A DNA stretch of 64,000 nucleotides from Mycteria americana (GCF_035582795.1 NC_134370.1:55043501-55107500); one strand, 5' to 3'. Shown: positions 50,135 through 62,436, counted from the stretch's first letter. Notes: generated from the letters alone by a model not told the origin. Translations and numbers: made by a program.

Positions 50135-50350
50135 CTGCAAAATGGGATCAAGACCCCCGTTTGCAGGAGGACCGTGAGACTAAGGCGGCCCCCCCCCGGC
50201 TACCGCCACCAGCACCGCCCGCTCTCTGCTGCCACCTGCGGGGCGCGCTCCCCCGGCCGCCCTTGGTGACAACGAGGACTTCCCTGAGGCATCTTAGTCG
50301 TGACTGCAGTTCCCGCGTTTAAGACTTCCAAACGTTTTCCGCGGAAAAAT
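50135..50350 (-). promoter_or_regulatory. Isolated CpG-rich patch with a minus-strand splice donor
   Basis: About 200 bp dense in CpG between CGNL1 and MYZAP, in otherwise AT-rich DNA, with a CCGCGG site and a run of eight C. Read on the minus strand it ends in TTTTGCAG|GTATGT, a near-ideal donor (exon end 50135). It could be a noncoding first exon of MYZAP or of a long noncoding RNA, or an unmethylated enhancer. The longest minus-strand ATG frame noticed inside it is only about 31 codons, so no protein is proposed. Confidence 0.35.
50229..50242 (-). promoter_or_regulatory. CTCF-like motif inside the orphan CpG patch
   Basis: The minus strand reads CCCGCAGGTGGCAG, 12 of 14 positions of the CTCF core, within the isolated CpG-rich segment. 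Confidence 0.28.
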
Positions 50351-53329
50351 AGTCCTCCTCTCTCCAGAAAACTTGCACCAGCTTTCCCTTTTTGTGGCTT
50401 TTTTTTTTTTTTCCATTTTTCTCAAGACCCAGAAATGGCTAGCTCTGCTAAGCACAGAAAAGTTTCAGAGGAGCAGCAGTTAATGGGTATCAATCTCCCT
50501 TTTTCCCTCCGTATTACTTCTAAATTTGTAAAAATTATAAAGGTGATGAGAACAATTGCACTGACTAGATGAAGTGCCAATCAAAGTTAAAACATGCTGC
50601 TTTTATCTCATTCTCTGCACTCAGTCGCAGAGCACCCTCAAAAGGCCTCACAACTGGTCTCTGGCAGCTGTGCACGCTCATGTTTGGAGTCAGCAGCATG
50701 CCACTGCATGTATGCTTCAGGAAAGTGTAATTGCAGTTTGTGCAGTGGGTATCACCAGCATGCTCGGTGGCTGCTTGGTATCTTTATATTCTTGAGAAGA
50801 AAAGCTAAAATAACAAGACTTATAAAAGTATGTGGAATCAAAGCTCAATTACCTGATATCTGATGCTCTAGGTTTGGCAGGTATAGGAATACCGGTCTAT
50901 TTAATCACTCAGTGTGAAGACCTACTCTATCCAGGAGTTATTTATCCTGTGCACTAGTGGTAAGCTTGATGCCATATAGAACAAATCTAGGCAGACTCCC
51001 CATCCCACTGAGTTTCCAGGTATTCAATTCCTTCCTGCCACCCGCATTGCCCTTCAGATGTAACTGCTAGCGTCATTCATTTGATGGCACACTGACATCT
51101 ATGGATGCTGCAGTTTATACACAGGCTCCTGAGGCTTGTGTCATCCCACTTTGAGGCATAAGCACCTTTCCTGGAAACAGCACTGTGCAGCTTTACAGTA
51201 AAAGCCCTCCAGGTGAATACAAACACATTGCAACAAGAGGCTAGGTAAGCAGTAATTGCACGAGTACAAAAAGCTCATTATTTTGCTCAAATAAGCTGAA
51301 AGATAGGTGTTTAATGTCATGCCCACAGTGCGTCACAACGTTTCCTGTACTACCAGCCTGGCAACGTCACCACAGCAGACTGCAGATACTGACTGTCTCT
51401 CACTTTACTTGTGGACACAAGGTAAGCTAAAAACATAATAAAATCCCATACATGTAGTCAAGGTTTCACCCATGAGAGGGAAGACCCAACAGACACCTAG
51501 AGAACACAAGAAGATAAACTTCCTCAGGCTCAGTTTTGTGGGTTTTTTTCTCTGACCAAAACAAAAAACAAAACAAATCCTCCTGAAATGCCAAACTTGC
51601 CCAAAAAAGCAAAATGTCCCAACAGCCACGTATCAAACAGCCAGACCTTTCTGTCAGCACCTGGGAACTTGTCTTTGCTGTGAATAAGCTAAAGCTAACT
51701 CGATGTTTTCCAAACATCTGGTGGTCAGGACTCCTCATTTCCTCTCTGCCCTGGTGCATCTAATGCCATGCATTGGATCTTCCAACAGAGTGCCTGCACT
51801 TGTCACTGATGAAGGAAGGACCACAGCTGGGAAGTGCAAGAGAGACCATCAGCCAAGTACTATGTTAGAAAGCACACCACAGCATAGCACAAATTAGTAG
51901 TCCTGAGATACTTACCTGCACCTTTGCAGGGCTACTGTGCAGTAAGTAGCTAGCCCAGCAGGGACGGTGCTCGGGCTTGCTTCATGGTAGTTGTCACAGG
52001 GTGGCAGGTCTGATGAAAATCCAGTTTTGTCTTTGAAAAAATACTTTCATGAGACCTCTTGCAAACATATACTTGTTGACATATACATGTCTTTAAATGG
52101 AACTTGTTTCATTTTAAAAACAAATAGTTGAGTTTGTGAGCATTTTGAGATGGTTTGTTATGTATGTACAAACTTACAGCTACCTTTCTCCTGCAGACAA
52201 TATGAAGGACTCTAGCTTAATGAGTAGGGGTTTCCCAATGCCACTATAGCTCATTTTCTCAGTAGAGAAGCCAGCAATAGCTATAAGGGCAGAAGAGGAA
52301 AGGATGTTGATTAAGTAGACTGCAGTTTTCCTTCTGCCATCCCCACTCCATATCAATAGTATCAGCGTGGTACATGCATACAGGAGGCTTACCATGTGCA
52401 CACCTACAAAGATTCCTTTCCCCTCATACGGGTAGCAGCTGTAGTGACCCTATTTCTTACTCATTCTTTTCTCTTCTCTGCTTATCCCACAATGCTTATT
52501 AAACTCAGTGCATCTGAAAAAGTTTCGTAGAAAAACTGAAGAGATGAATTCTCTTGAGCTCTGCAGGAGGCTCAGACTGCCCTTGGACATCCTGACAAAT
52601 ATTTATTGTCAGGTTTGCGGTATCACATAGAGCACCACACAGACCATGGTCTTCCATTGTGACTCTTAGTAATGCTTAAGAAGTTCACAGTTTGGAGAGA
52701 CATTTTGATCTGAATTATGAATTTGATCTTATCTTTAAAATAGCTGGATACCACACACAATATGTACTGAAATAGCAAGGCACAGTGAGCTGTGTTTAAA
52801 GTAAACATAGCCTGATTCAGGAAGCTTCCTTACTTTGGTTGGCTTATGTTCCAGTTTTTACATAGTTTTATTGGACTTAATTTATTTTTTCCTTCCCTCT
52901 TTTCATAGCCATTCTACCCGTTACACAATAAATGATTTTCTTATTTGAAGAAAAACAAACTTGAAACTTCCCCTAAAGCAAGGAAACCTAGACTTAAGTC
53001 TGTCATTCTGCAGCAAAGACACTCCACAGAGCCTGCTGGTTACTGCAGAGCCAGCACAAGACCTTCAATCTAGGATGTGTGGCAGGTAAAACGGCTCCCC
53101 AGCTCCCCAGCTGGAAAGCCTTGCAGCATATCACAGACTGCAGGGCAAAGGACTAAACACAGCACAGAAAGCAGATATGCTGAAAAACCAGATTCGCTGA
53201 AAAACCCTTGGCATTTCCTCCTAACGTTCTTATCCAGGAATTTTCAATGCAGACACTGTATCAAGTTTTCAAGGTCTAGTTTTGCGCTTCATTTTCTAGG
53301 TATGTTGACAAAAGTACAAGGAGGTCAAG

Positions 53330-53420
53330 GATTGAAGCAGTAGCTCAAATGGATTAGAAACCAGAATCTTCCTGGTTCCCAGTGCTCTACTTCCAACTAT
53401 TAGACCACTCTGTCTTCTCT
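53330..53420 (+). mobile_element. Possible ancient MIR-like SINE fragment
   Basis: Contains AACCAGAATCTTCCTGGTTC followed by CCCAGTGCTCTACTTCCAAC and TATTAGACCA, which resembles the 'gaacccagg...cccagtgctctaaccactagacca' region found in MIR/L2-derived amniote repeats. Weak, from memory only. Confidence 0.3.
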
Positions 53421-56419
53421 GGATGGTTCAGCTTCCTTTGTTTTCCTTTTGATAAAGTGTTTAAAAGACAAATTAGGAGGATTGTTGGGACCCTGTGAAA
53501 AAGCTCTTTTATACAGCAGATATCCAAGAAAATGCCAGAACTCAGATGAAGGTGGTCTGCACTGCGAAGGATTTACAGTAACCACAGCGTGACCATAGCT
53601 GCTGAATATGTGCATCAATTTTAAACATTTGGGATTATGTTTTCAGGCAGGCACCAAATCAGCTGATACAGCATTTGCAGCGATGCACACTCCTCTCTCT
53701 CTCTGCCTTCAGAGTGTATGTGTGTGCATGTGTATTTGCTCTTGCATGCTCTAGTCATGAATACCCAATAAATCCTTTTTCCTTAAATAGTATTTGCTGT
53801 ACTTTAACCAAAAGACTTGAAGAACAAAATTAAAAGTATACCAATCTCAATCTCATCTCTAGTACAGAAATCACATGCTGGCAGCCTGAGCCAATTCAAG
53901 TTCCAGGTCTCAGTCCTTATCTCCCAGGAAAATAAAGGCCAGGCTGGGCTGAGAATAGCTAGCCTTGTGGGTATGAGAAGTGAACTTTTAGTCAACAGCT
54001 CAGCTCTCCTATGCACAGTGAAACTGCTTTCTAGAAAAGTAAATTTCGTTTCTGGCACAGACTGAGTTTTCCCAGGGACAAGTCCCAAACAGTCGTCTCT
54101 CCACTCCAAGGGTAGCAATGTTTTCTTTCTCTCTCACAAAAAACCCCACAGTATTAAACACATCTTTGACAAAAAGCCAAATCCAAGGGAAAACACAGAA
54201 CTACACACACAATTTCTTTCTGGAAAAAGGATAAGATAAAAAGTAAGCCACACAAAACAGATGCTTCTGATACTGGCAGGCACTTGGGTATCCAAGGTTT
54301 AAACATGCTGAAAGCATTTCTGCAAAACAGAAGTATACCCATGCTGCACAGGGGTATGCAGCTAATCAGTCTCCATTAACAGTGCATCCACAGAAATATC
54401 AGAAACATATGCTGATCCTTTTTCAGGACTATCATTTGTCTCAGCTGGACTCTCTTGAGAATCTCTGCTGCAAATGCATACAAGAAATAGGCATTTCCTA
54501 GCACGACTTCAATGTGCACTACTTCAATGTGCTCCCTACACCCTGATCTTAAACCTTTACAGTCTTTCCCTGGAAATAAAATCTTACATCCATCCCAGCC
54601 CAGATTAGGTATCTGTAGGTTTAAGATGGCTTAAGTAACATTCAGTGCCAGGCTCTTTAAGAAGAGTGAAAGGAAGGTCAAAATCAAATTAGTCAGAACT
54701 GGATCCTGCATTGATCTTTCTTACTGTCTGTGTCTTCTCCCTTACTTCACATTATGCCATTGGTAGGTTTCATCCTAGCCAGGCTGCGTGCAACTGAAGT
54801 AAAACCACTGCTTGAAACTAGTAAAAATAGCTTTGTAACCTAATATATAAAGCATTGTGCAGAAAGCCCATTCTGCTGAAGAAGCAGAAGTACACAGAAA
54901 GCATAGAAAAACTCAAGTTACCTGTAATGAGTCCCTTCTCTGCACTCACATAGAAGTGTTCCTACAGTTTTCCTGTTGGCAACTTGGGAACTCAAACTTT
55001 CATCATTTACCTGTGCTCAGAATTTAAGTAAAATTTTCTTATTGCCTGTTCTTCTGCTAATGGCATGAAGCTTCAGGATCTGAATAAAATAGCAAATTGT
55101 TACTAGAAGTGAAGAAAAGATCAGGTGTTCCCTCTTACATAAAACATAGTCTCTGCCAACCTCACATGAGGTTCACTGGTACTAACCATTAAAGGGCTGT
55201 CATACTTCTGAGGTAGGTGAGCCCAATTCATTACTGCACTTGACCTTGTCTGTTGAACTCTACCCCCCTTCTTATTAAGAAAAACCTATAATACAAAAAA
55301 CCCTTTCTATTCACTTCTATACCTTTTTCTTGATAGCCCAGTGCTCACAAATAAATTTTGAAATAACAATAAAATTTTCCCCATTATAACATAGTAGGGT
55401 CAGAGGGTTAAACATGTGACCTAATCAGCACCTTATGCAAAAAAGAACAAATTAAATGTGTTCTAAACCCTGGCAATCTCTTAAGAATGTTGCTATTTCA
55501 GCAAAGTCTTTGAACATTTTGCAATGCTACTTGATAACTGCAGTGGTAGAAATTAAGCAGCTGAAATGTGTAGCTCTACTCATAGGATAGGAAGCTCCAG
55601 TAAGCTAAAAGCATCAACATTTAATTACTGAAATATGCTGCATGATCCAGAAACGGTCTAAAAGCTGAAGCTACTGCACTGTGTAGCTCACTCAGCAAAG
55701 CATCCAGCTGGTCTGTAAAAAATGAGAACTGCACATGGCTTCTGGAACAGTTTAGAAAATCAGCTATAAGTCAGAACAGATTATTTAATCAGGAAAAAGG
55801 AAAGAATTAAGTTCAGAAGAATGAGCATAAATCAGAGGAATACACAGATTAATCAAAAAGTTATAGTCTCATCACCAAGAGACTACATTATGGTGGGGAA
55901 ACCTGCCTGGTGATTGAACAGTAAAAAGCAACTGACAATGCTGAACTAAGAAACTAGTTGCATAGTATAGGGTTTTCCTTAAATAAAGTGCAGTGCAGGG
56001 AAGACAACAACTTTTCCTTTTTTTTCCTCCATGTGCTAAGAGAGATACGATGTCTGAAAGACCTTAAATGCTTTTATGAAAAGAGATGCTTTCCAAACTC
56101 AAGGGCATTAAAATCCATTATATGTGACAAATATCCTTAATTTTATTACTCTGACAGTGGGTGAGGAGTCTATGAAGGACATGAGGATTTTATTCTCTTG
56201 TTTGTTTTACATTTACATATTTTGCATTGTATAGCAATTGCCATTGAAAGATCTTGGAGCACTTGCCAAACGTTAGTGATTTACAACATTAAAAAACACT
56301 CTTGTAGAAGTTAACTTGTATTCTCCTATCTACAAAAGTAGGCTTAGAAAATCAAGAGGATCTGCCAGAGTGTAACAGATCAGTGAAAATGCTCAAAATA
56401 GAACTTGGATTTGATTCTC

Positions 56420-56515
56420 AAAACCAGGTATTATAAATGACCATGTAAGTCCTCTTAAGGCACAAGTAAAACCAGGTATTATAAATGACCATGTAAGTCC
56501 TCTTAAGGCACAAGT
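56420..56515. repeat. Perfect 48-bp tandem duplication
   Basis: Two identical adjacent 48-bp copies starting AAAACCAGGTATTATAAATG, each containing the donor-like ATGTAAGTCC. Identity implies a recent duplication, or an assembly artefact. Intergenic. Confidence 0.95.
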
Positions 56516-57825
56516 TGTCAGGAATTTAATATGGCAATATTAATCTTCCACAGCTGTTTGAAGAACAGGTGTATTTAGGCAGAATAGAATTTTAATGGGA
56601 AGAAATGTTTTTATAGAAAATCTCTCACCACATAAAAATGGTCAAAATCTCAGCGGGATATGAAAGGCCATTAATTCCAGACAGGACAAAAAGTTAATTG
56701 TTCATCATAGATTACTTACACTGAGAGAGAAGCATCCACTATATAAGTCATCAGGTTAGGCTTATATCAGGAGTAATTTAGCTTGGGTCTGTTTGTTTAT
56801 GAGATATTATGGTATCATTGAAGAAAACTGAAGGTCTCTACAGCTCAGAATTCAAGCCATGTCTCTGTAATACACCAGAAACTCTGACGTTTGTACAAAC
56901 TTCTAGGGACTGAATGTCTCACAACCATGTTTCTTCACATATTCTCCCTCTTGCTTCGTTTCACGGGTCAAGAGCTTCTTCTGAAATTCATTTAAAAATT
57001 GATTACATGGAAATATTGGGAAAATTTTTCTGAACTAAATCTTGACTTAAGATGAATTTTGATCAAAAACTGCCAAGAGATGGAGTGAACAAATCAGATG
57101 TCCTTAAACTATTATCACTGTTTTTTTGTGGCAATCAAGATCTAGACCCTATCCTCACCACAGCTAGCATGTATGAAGAAACAGAGCTACCGACTGTTTT
57201 GTGAAGGAGTTGAAATACCTTTTTCAACATCTTAAGATTTTCTTTGATTTCAGTCATATCATTTGAGAACTCTAAAGAGGAAATGCCATTTCCAAGTCTA
57301 AACAAACAAACTAAAGACCAGTTCTTTTTATGAAGACACAGGGGGGAGGGAGGTCTAATAAGCAGGATCTCTCCTACTAGGAGTCCACAACCATGCGTCT
57401 CCCTCCTTCTAACTTATAATAAGTTAAAATGAGAAAAGGAGTCTTCTAGATATTACACCTGCCACCTGCTTTACAAGTTACAAAGAAAGTAGCTGTCCAA
57501 AAAGAAGAAAATGCAGACACTTGTTTACAGCATCAGTATTTACCAAATAATTATTTTCTTGTTATATTTTAAACACGTGTCTTCCATATGAAATTCAAGT
57601 GTCATATCAAGCTATCTGCACACACAAAGTAGAACTGAAAGAGCTGGCTGACTGTTTATTTTAAGTGAATTTTTCTTTTACAGTTTAGTGTAACTGGAGG
57701 TAGATGCAATATTAAGTGATTTTCTTCCAGTGGTTTGAAATAATAGTAATCTATGAACATTAGGACAGAGTACTGGAGATTGGAACCAGTTGTTTAAAGT
57801 TAAGCCTACATAAACATGCAAATGA

Positions 57826-57849
57826 AACAACAACAACAACAACAAAAAA
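57826..57849. repeat. (CAA)n microsatellite
   Basis: AACAACAACAACAACAAC followed by an A-run, intergenic. Confidence 0.88.
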
Positions 57850-58384
57850 ATCACAGCAGGTTATATGATGATTGTCAGTACAGTATAGTGCAGATCATCT
57901 TGCAGGAAAGGCTGTTTATGCTGTAGTACTGCAAAAAATTATATGATGTATGCTACGTGAAAAGATATACAAGATTCAGAGACAGAGTATTACAGCTATG
58001 CCGTTCATATTATTTCCCATGTATCTCAAACCATCAAAATCAAGTTGAAGGGAATTACATGTCTAAGGAGTCTGTAATCTGCTATGCATGAATACATTTC
58101 TGATCCCGCAGGCAGGAGTTTCATTTCATATAATCATATGAAAATGGATACTGCCACTGTCAGAACTTTTGACTTAACCGAGTCTATCAGCCTTACTTTC
58201 AGAGCTGTTAAATTTGTCTTCTTTAGTAGCTGCCTTTGTGGGAGTAATAGAAGCTCCCAGCAACTTCAGTTTAAAGTATTTTTTACAATTACTTTACACT
58301 ATTATTTGGTCCATTCAACGAAGAAATGCTCACTAACTTGTAATTGGGGACAAATACTAATAATCAGACAGGACTTAGCTATGG

Positions 58385-58390
58385 TTTATT
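58385..58390 (-). promoter_or_regulatory. Candidate CGNL1 poly(A) signal
   Basis: AATAAA on the minus strand, the first canonical hexamer seen downstream of the CGNL1 stop, about 1.4 kb away, followed by a short GU-containing stretch. The 3'UTR would then be about 59763 down to roughly 58365. Variant signals lie closer and other AATAAA sites lie further on (for example near 56192), so the true end is undecided. Confidence 0.3.
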
Positions 58391-58764
58391 AACAAAGTTA
58401 TGTAGTAGTGTCCTTTCCTTAGAATCCTAGATTTGCAAAGGAGCAAAAATGGTCTGGTGTAATATAAATTGCAAAAAAAAAAATAAATTTTAGCAATAAA
58501 ATGGAAAATGCTTTTAAAATAAAATCTGCAATGCTTTTTTTTTCTTTTAAATTTCCCACAAAGTCTGTTGAACAGATGGATCACCCAAAATGCAGATACT
58601 TCTCTAAACTGAAATACTAACATATATCTGCATATACGACCATACACTGCAATATATCACAAACAGATGCTCAAGAACAGCTTAGAAAGAAAAATCAGAT
58701 TACATGTTTTGTGTTTCCTTGGTGCAATTTCTTGCCAGGTGCATAAAATTTTGGGATCAATTAA

Positions 58765-58830
58765 CAAACCGATTTAAGCATGTACTTAATTCAAAGACCA
58801 CAAGTAATTTTACTGGAATGAGTGGGACTC
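58765..58830. repeat. Possible ancient sauropsid interspersed repeat
   Basis: AAGCATGTACTTAATTCAAAG followed by CTGGAATGAGTGGGACT resembles an old amniote repeat built around 'aagcatgtgcttaactttaagca...attgacttcaatgggac'. It lies within the putative CGNL1 3'UTR. Low confidence. Confidence 0.25.
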
Positions 58831-59763
58831 AAAGGGACTTTAAAATAAGCCTGTCCTGATGCCCTCCAATCAGCAGGCCTATAATGTTCTGCCTCTGGTA
58901 GTACGGAGTCCATTTCAGGATATGAAAGATGCCAAGTAACAACTGACCTCATTCTCACCCTTCCCTACTAAGAACAGAAAGCTTCCCAAACGAAGTTTAC
59001 AAGAAAGCTGTAGGCAAGCCTTATTCATCATGCAGATGGGATGGTCCTTTTAAAGTCAACAGGCCGGATTAACAGTTGATCTCTAATATACAGAATACAT
59101 ACAATAAAACTTGCACTGGTTTTGAAATGGGAATGTATTTTCTGGGTCAGGAACTGTGAATCTGCTCTGTAATGCACAAAATGTAGTCATTTTAATTTGT
59201 TTTCTTCTTAGTTAAACCCCAAATATAGCATTCAGTATAAATTTAAGTACTTTACATATAAAACTGATTTATATAATATTTGAAACTTTACAAAATAGTA
59301 CTAAAGTAGTCAATAAAAAGGTCAGGTTTAAAATATTTACATTTTATACATAATTTCCCTCTACTTACAATTATTAAATAATCTTCTGTGGTTTCCTTAA
59401 TTTTACTTTGTAGTCATTAAAAGTTTTTCCCTAATTTTGTATTACTTTCAAATGGCTTTTTACTTAAACAGAATTTTAGCAAAATCACATTTCCAATGTG
59501 AAACATTATCCCCACGTTTTCAGTAGCAGTTATATCTATATCTATATATATCTACCTGTGTTTTGTAGCTGTTTTATAATGCAATCCTCTTTTCTATAAT
59601 AAACAGTGGAGATCTAAATAAGAAAATGGCACAGTATGGAAGGAAACATTATGTTCCCAACTCTTAAATCCCTTTATGTCATTTGGCTTCTAGAATATCC
59701 AGCTTCTTGATAAATTATGTTATTCTTCCAGTACTTTCAAGGAATCACAGATTCAATACTCAT

Positions 59764-59899
59764 TTAGATTTTTGTGTCGTCATCTTTTGAGAAGTTATTT
59801 CCTGAAGGTACTTCACAGAGACTATCACCATCCGTGCTGAAATCATCCTCATCGTCATCATCAGAATCAGCCAACACTTTACTTGGCGACTTCTTCAGT
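59764..59899 (-). CDS. CGNL1: CGNL1 last coding exon, acidic C-terminal tail and stop
   Basis: One base completing Arg, then [44 protein letters not shown] and TAA (59764-59766). The human tail has the same plan: Lys-rich PSKVL, Asp run, STDG, then a short Ser/Lys tail. The 3' splice site reads TTTTAGTAG|A, a NAGNAG tandem acceptor: the distal AG restores the human-like ELRLKK junction, while the proximal AG would insert one Ser (ELSRLKK). Confidence 0.92.
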
Positions 59900-62436
59900 C
59901 TACTAAAACAAAAACACATGTCTTTGCTATTAAAACTGCACATCTACATGCAGAACACTTATGCAAAGCTTAAAACATTGACAGGTAGTATTTACATTTT
60001 TAAAGGATGTCAAAGAAACTCATGCTCCGATAGGGGTAGTTTATCATAGACTACATCTTACACAAAACAAACATGCAAGACAACGAAGATCAATCAATCA
60101 TATTTTCAAGCACCTCTAACTAAAGTCACAGAGAGTGGAAACTGTAAACTTGGCACACCGAGATGTTCAAAGATGGCTGAGGAATACTAACACAGGAGAG
60201 CTGTACCTCTCAGTCATTAGCAGGAAATTTTTATTACTACAAATGATAAGAATGTTGAGTCCCACCACCTTTTCCCATTTTTTATTCCCTGGCTCAATTA
60301 CTTTATTCAGCAGGCAGATCTTGGAAAGAAGGTTTGGGCACCTAGAGCACCCTGGAAAGAGTTGGAGAACATTTGTAGAGAAAGGAAATGCAGAAGAGTT
60401 TCACAGTTTTGTCTCTTACACTCTGTCTGCTTATGACAAACTTGAAGTTTGTTAGAGGAAGCCCTCAGTTTATGGACTAAAGGAGCAAGAGATCAATCTT
60501 GTGAGTGGTGGTGTGATACATAATTGTGAGGTCTGACAAGTTATCCTACCTTAATTCCTTCTTTGCAGCGTTAAGCTGTCCTTGCAATTGTTCATTCATA
60601 TCTAGTTGCTCTTCCAGTTCTCTCTGGAGTTTCTTTTTAGCACTTTCCAGTCTGTCTATTTCTTCTTCAGCTTCTTCAACTTGTCGTTTCATTGCTTTTA
60701 AACGCAAACTTAACTGAAATATTTACATGTCAGCTGATTAGAAGACTATTTTAATAAAGGAATTTTATTCTTCCATTTAATAAAGGAATTTTATTCTTCC
60801 AGCATCTATGAGAGGGAGAATAAAGACACAACTTTGCCAGTGTAGTGACCCTGTAATCCTATGCTTCAGAAATATCTGAAAGTCAGCATTAGACTTTGAG
60901 AAAAGTGATGGGATACAATTTTTTAAGAAGAAAAAACAGCAACAAGCAAAAATAGCTTTGGTAGAATAAGACAATATTATGTGATAGCAAGAGCCAGTTA
61001 ACCATAAGGGAAGACTGGAGCTATTAGTGTGTCTAAGTTAAGCAACTTCACCAGACGGATACTATAAAATACTTCTTAAAAACCCAGAGGATTTCAAAAG
61101 ATTGTTCCCTTAACAGATATCTGCAATTTGAAACATACTGTTCATTATCTAGGAAGAATATTAACTATTTGACTCACGTACTGAAACAAAACATGTTTTA
61201 AGCAAGGAATCAACAAAGACCACAGGAATGGTAGAGCACATTGCTATTAGAATATCAACATATGCTTAATACTTATAGCCTATATTTAACAATAAATAGC
61301 TTCTTTCTTTAAACAAAATTTTATGGTGGCAAAACAGAATATATTATTTGTTGGTATATTTGTTTATAGGATCAGATGCTATCTGTTATTGGCTTTATTT
61401 CTTAAAATAGTTATAGCATTGCTTCTATAAGTGCTTCCTTTTCATAATTTTAGAAATTAATAACAATTTAGTACTAGACAAAAGAATATGATGACAATGG
61501 GAACTGTGAACCTCACTAAATGGGAGTTCATAAACAACACAGTAATCAGTATCTACCTATATTCTTCTCATATCTTTTATGTATGATGATTTATGCTAGT
61601 AGGATTAATATCAGATATTTGCATATTAGTCTTTCCCTCTACCTGGTCCTTTTGATCAGTCAATGAGAGATGTTCATCATCTACTTGCAACATTAACTCC
61701 TTCACTTTTCTCTCAAGTCTGCGGTTACTTAGCTGGAAATTAGATCTATCCCTAGAAAAAACAAAACAAACAAAAGACAGGCTTGTCAAAAAAAGGAACT
61801 GAAATACTTCCAATCCTACTGACATAATTCCTTAGCAATCTTCTAAGAATTAAATAAATACTAATGGCCCCTGCTTTCATTTACTGATTCAATGCAACAT
61901 ATTGAGAAATTTGTTCAAAAGCATGAACCAATAAGGGGAATTTCTTCTGTTTCCAGAGCAACATTTAGGAAAAAAAATACATTCCTCCAAGATTAAACAA
62001 TGAAGTGAACACGAAAATGGAAGTGTTAACTTATAGTTAATACTTCTAAGCCTGTTACTAATATTAGACATTGATAAAATAATGAGATAAGGAACCACGT
62101 TAGCACTGTGCCCAGTTTTACATTTATAAGGCAACTTCCAGTGTGCTTTCAGTCAAAAAGAAAATTTGCAATACTTATATGAAACAGTAACCATTTTAAT
62201 TTGGTGCTTGCGAGAAAAAAAAAAAGTTAATTGTATTAGACTTAATATTAGCAAGAGGTCATATTAACAAACATAAACATGCATGTTTTGATCTTAACAT
62301 AACTCGTTCACCTCTCTTCATTTTCAAGTCGTTCTTCTAGCTCTGTGATCCTTGCTTCCATTTGAGCAACAAGTCCCTCTTTACTGGATCGGTAAGAACC
62401 CTCCAGGTGAAGGATTCGGCTCTTCAAGTCTTTGTT
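59764..62436 (-). CDS. CGNL1: CGNL1, cingulin-like 1 / paracingulin (last four coding exons)
   Basis: Gene-level entry. Four minus-strand exons join in frame to about 177 C-terminal residues of a protein that is about 1300 residues in human. What is seen: heptad-rich myosin-tail-like coiled coil ([47 protein letters not shown]), then an acidic tail with a run of Asp/Glu, ending DDTKI and a stop. This agrees closely with the CGNL1 C-terminus as I remember it and better than with its paralogue cingulin (CGN), which lacks this acidic tail. Known of the family: it is a cytoplasmic plaque protein of tight and adherens junctions, bound by ZO-1 and PLEKHA7, that recruits Rho/Rac exchange factors to the junction. 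It lies upstream of MYZAP on the same strand, with about 23.5 kb between the CGNL1 stop and the MYZAP start. The N-terminal head and most of the rod are beyond the right edge. Confidence 0.95.
60550..60713 (-). CDS. CGNL1: CGNL1 penultimate coding exon
   Basis: 164 nt between ATATTTCAG|TTA and [65 protein letters not shown] plus two bases of Arg. End of the coiled-coil rod, closely matching human CGNL1. A perfect 26-bp tandem duplication lies just upstream in the intron (60750-60801). Confidence 0.95.
60750..60801. repeat. 26-bp perfect tandem duplication beside a CGNL1 exon
   Basis: Two copies of a unit starting TTTAATAAAGGAATTTTATT, 37 bp from the acceptor of the penultimate CGNL1 exon, so it spans the likely branch-point zone of that intron. 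Confidence 0.92.
61643..61751 (-). CDS. CGNL1: CGNL1 coding exon, third from the end
   Basis: 109 nt: one base completing Arg, then [20 protein letters not shown] and [16 protein letters not shown]. Acceptor TTTTCTAG|G, donor CAG|GTAGAG. The [15 protein letters not shown] motif is characteristic of the cingulin family. Confidence 0.94.
62312..62436 (-). CDS. CGNL1: CGNL1 coding exon, fourth from the end
   Basis: 125 nt between acceptor AACTATAG|AAC and donor [52 protein letters not shown] plus two bases of a split Arg codon. Near-identical to human paracingulin rod sequence. Confidence 0.94.

Larger units (their letters stand above)
36561..59763. other. CGNL1-MYZAP intergenic region (includes CGNL1 3'UTR)
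   Basis: About 23 kb without a recognisable protein-coding gene. It contains a solo LTR, CR1-like fossils, a possible MIR-like fossil, the orphan CpG patch and small tandem repeats. The right-most 1.4 kb or so is probably CGNL1 3'UTR. No tRNA or other structured RNA gene was recognised. Confidence 0.75.
59900..62311 (-). other. CGNL1: CGNL1 introns between the last four coding exons
   Basis: Three introns: 59900-60549, 60714-61642 and 61752-62311. Apart from the 26-bp duplication nothing is recognised in them. Confidence 0.85.

Noticed and set aside
49764..50177. 137-codon plus-strand ORF next to the CpG patch
   Set aside because: No recognisable family, no upstream promoter signs; overlaps sequence that looks like degenerate repeat. 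Treated as chance.
36274..59764. CGNL1-to-MYZAP read-through fusion
   Set aside because: CGNL1's penultimate exon ends in phase 2 and MYZAP exon 2 starts in phase 0, so the most obvious fusion would be out of frame. No direct evidence in the sequence.
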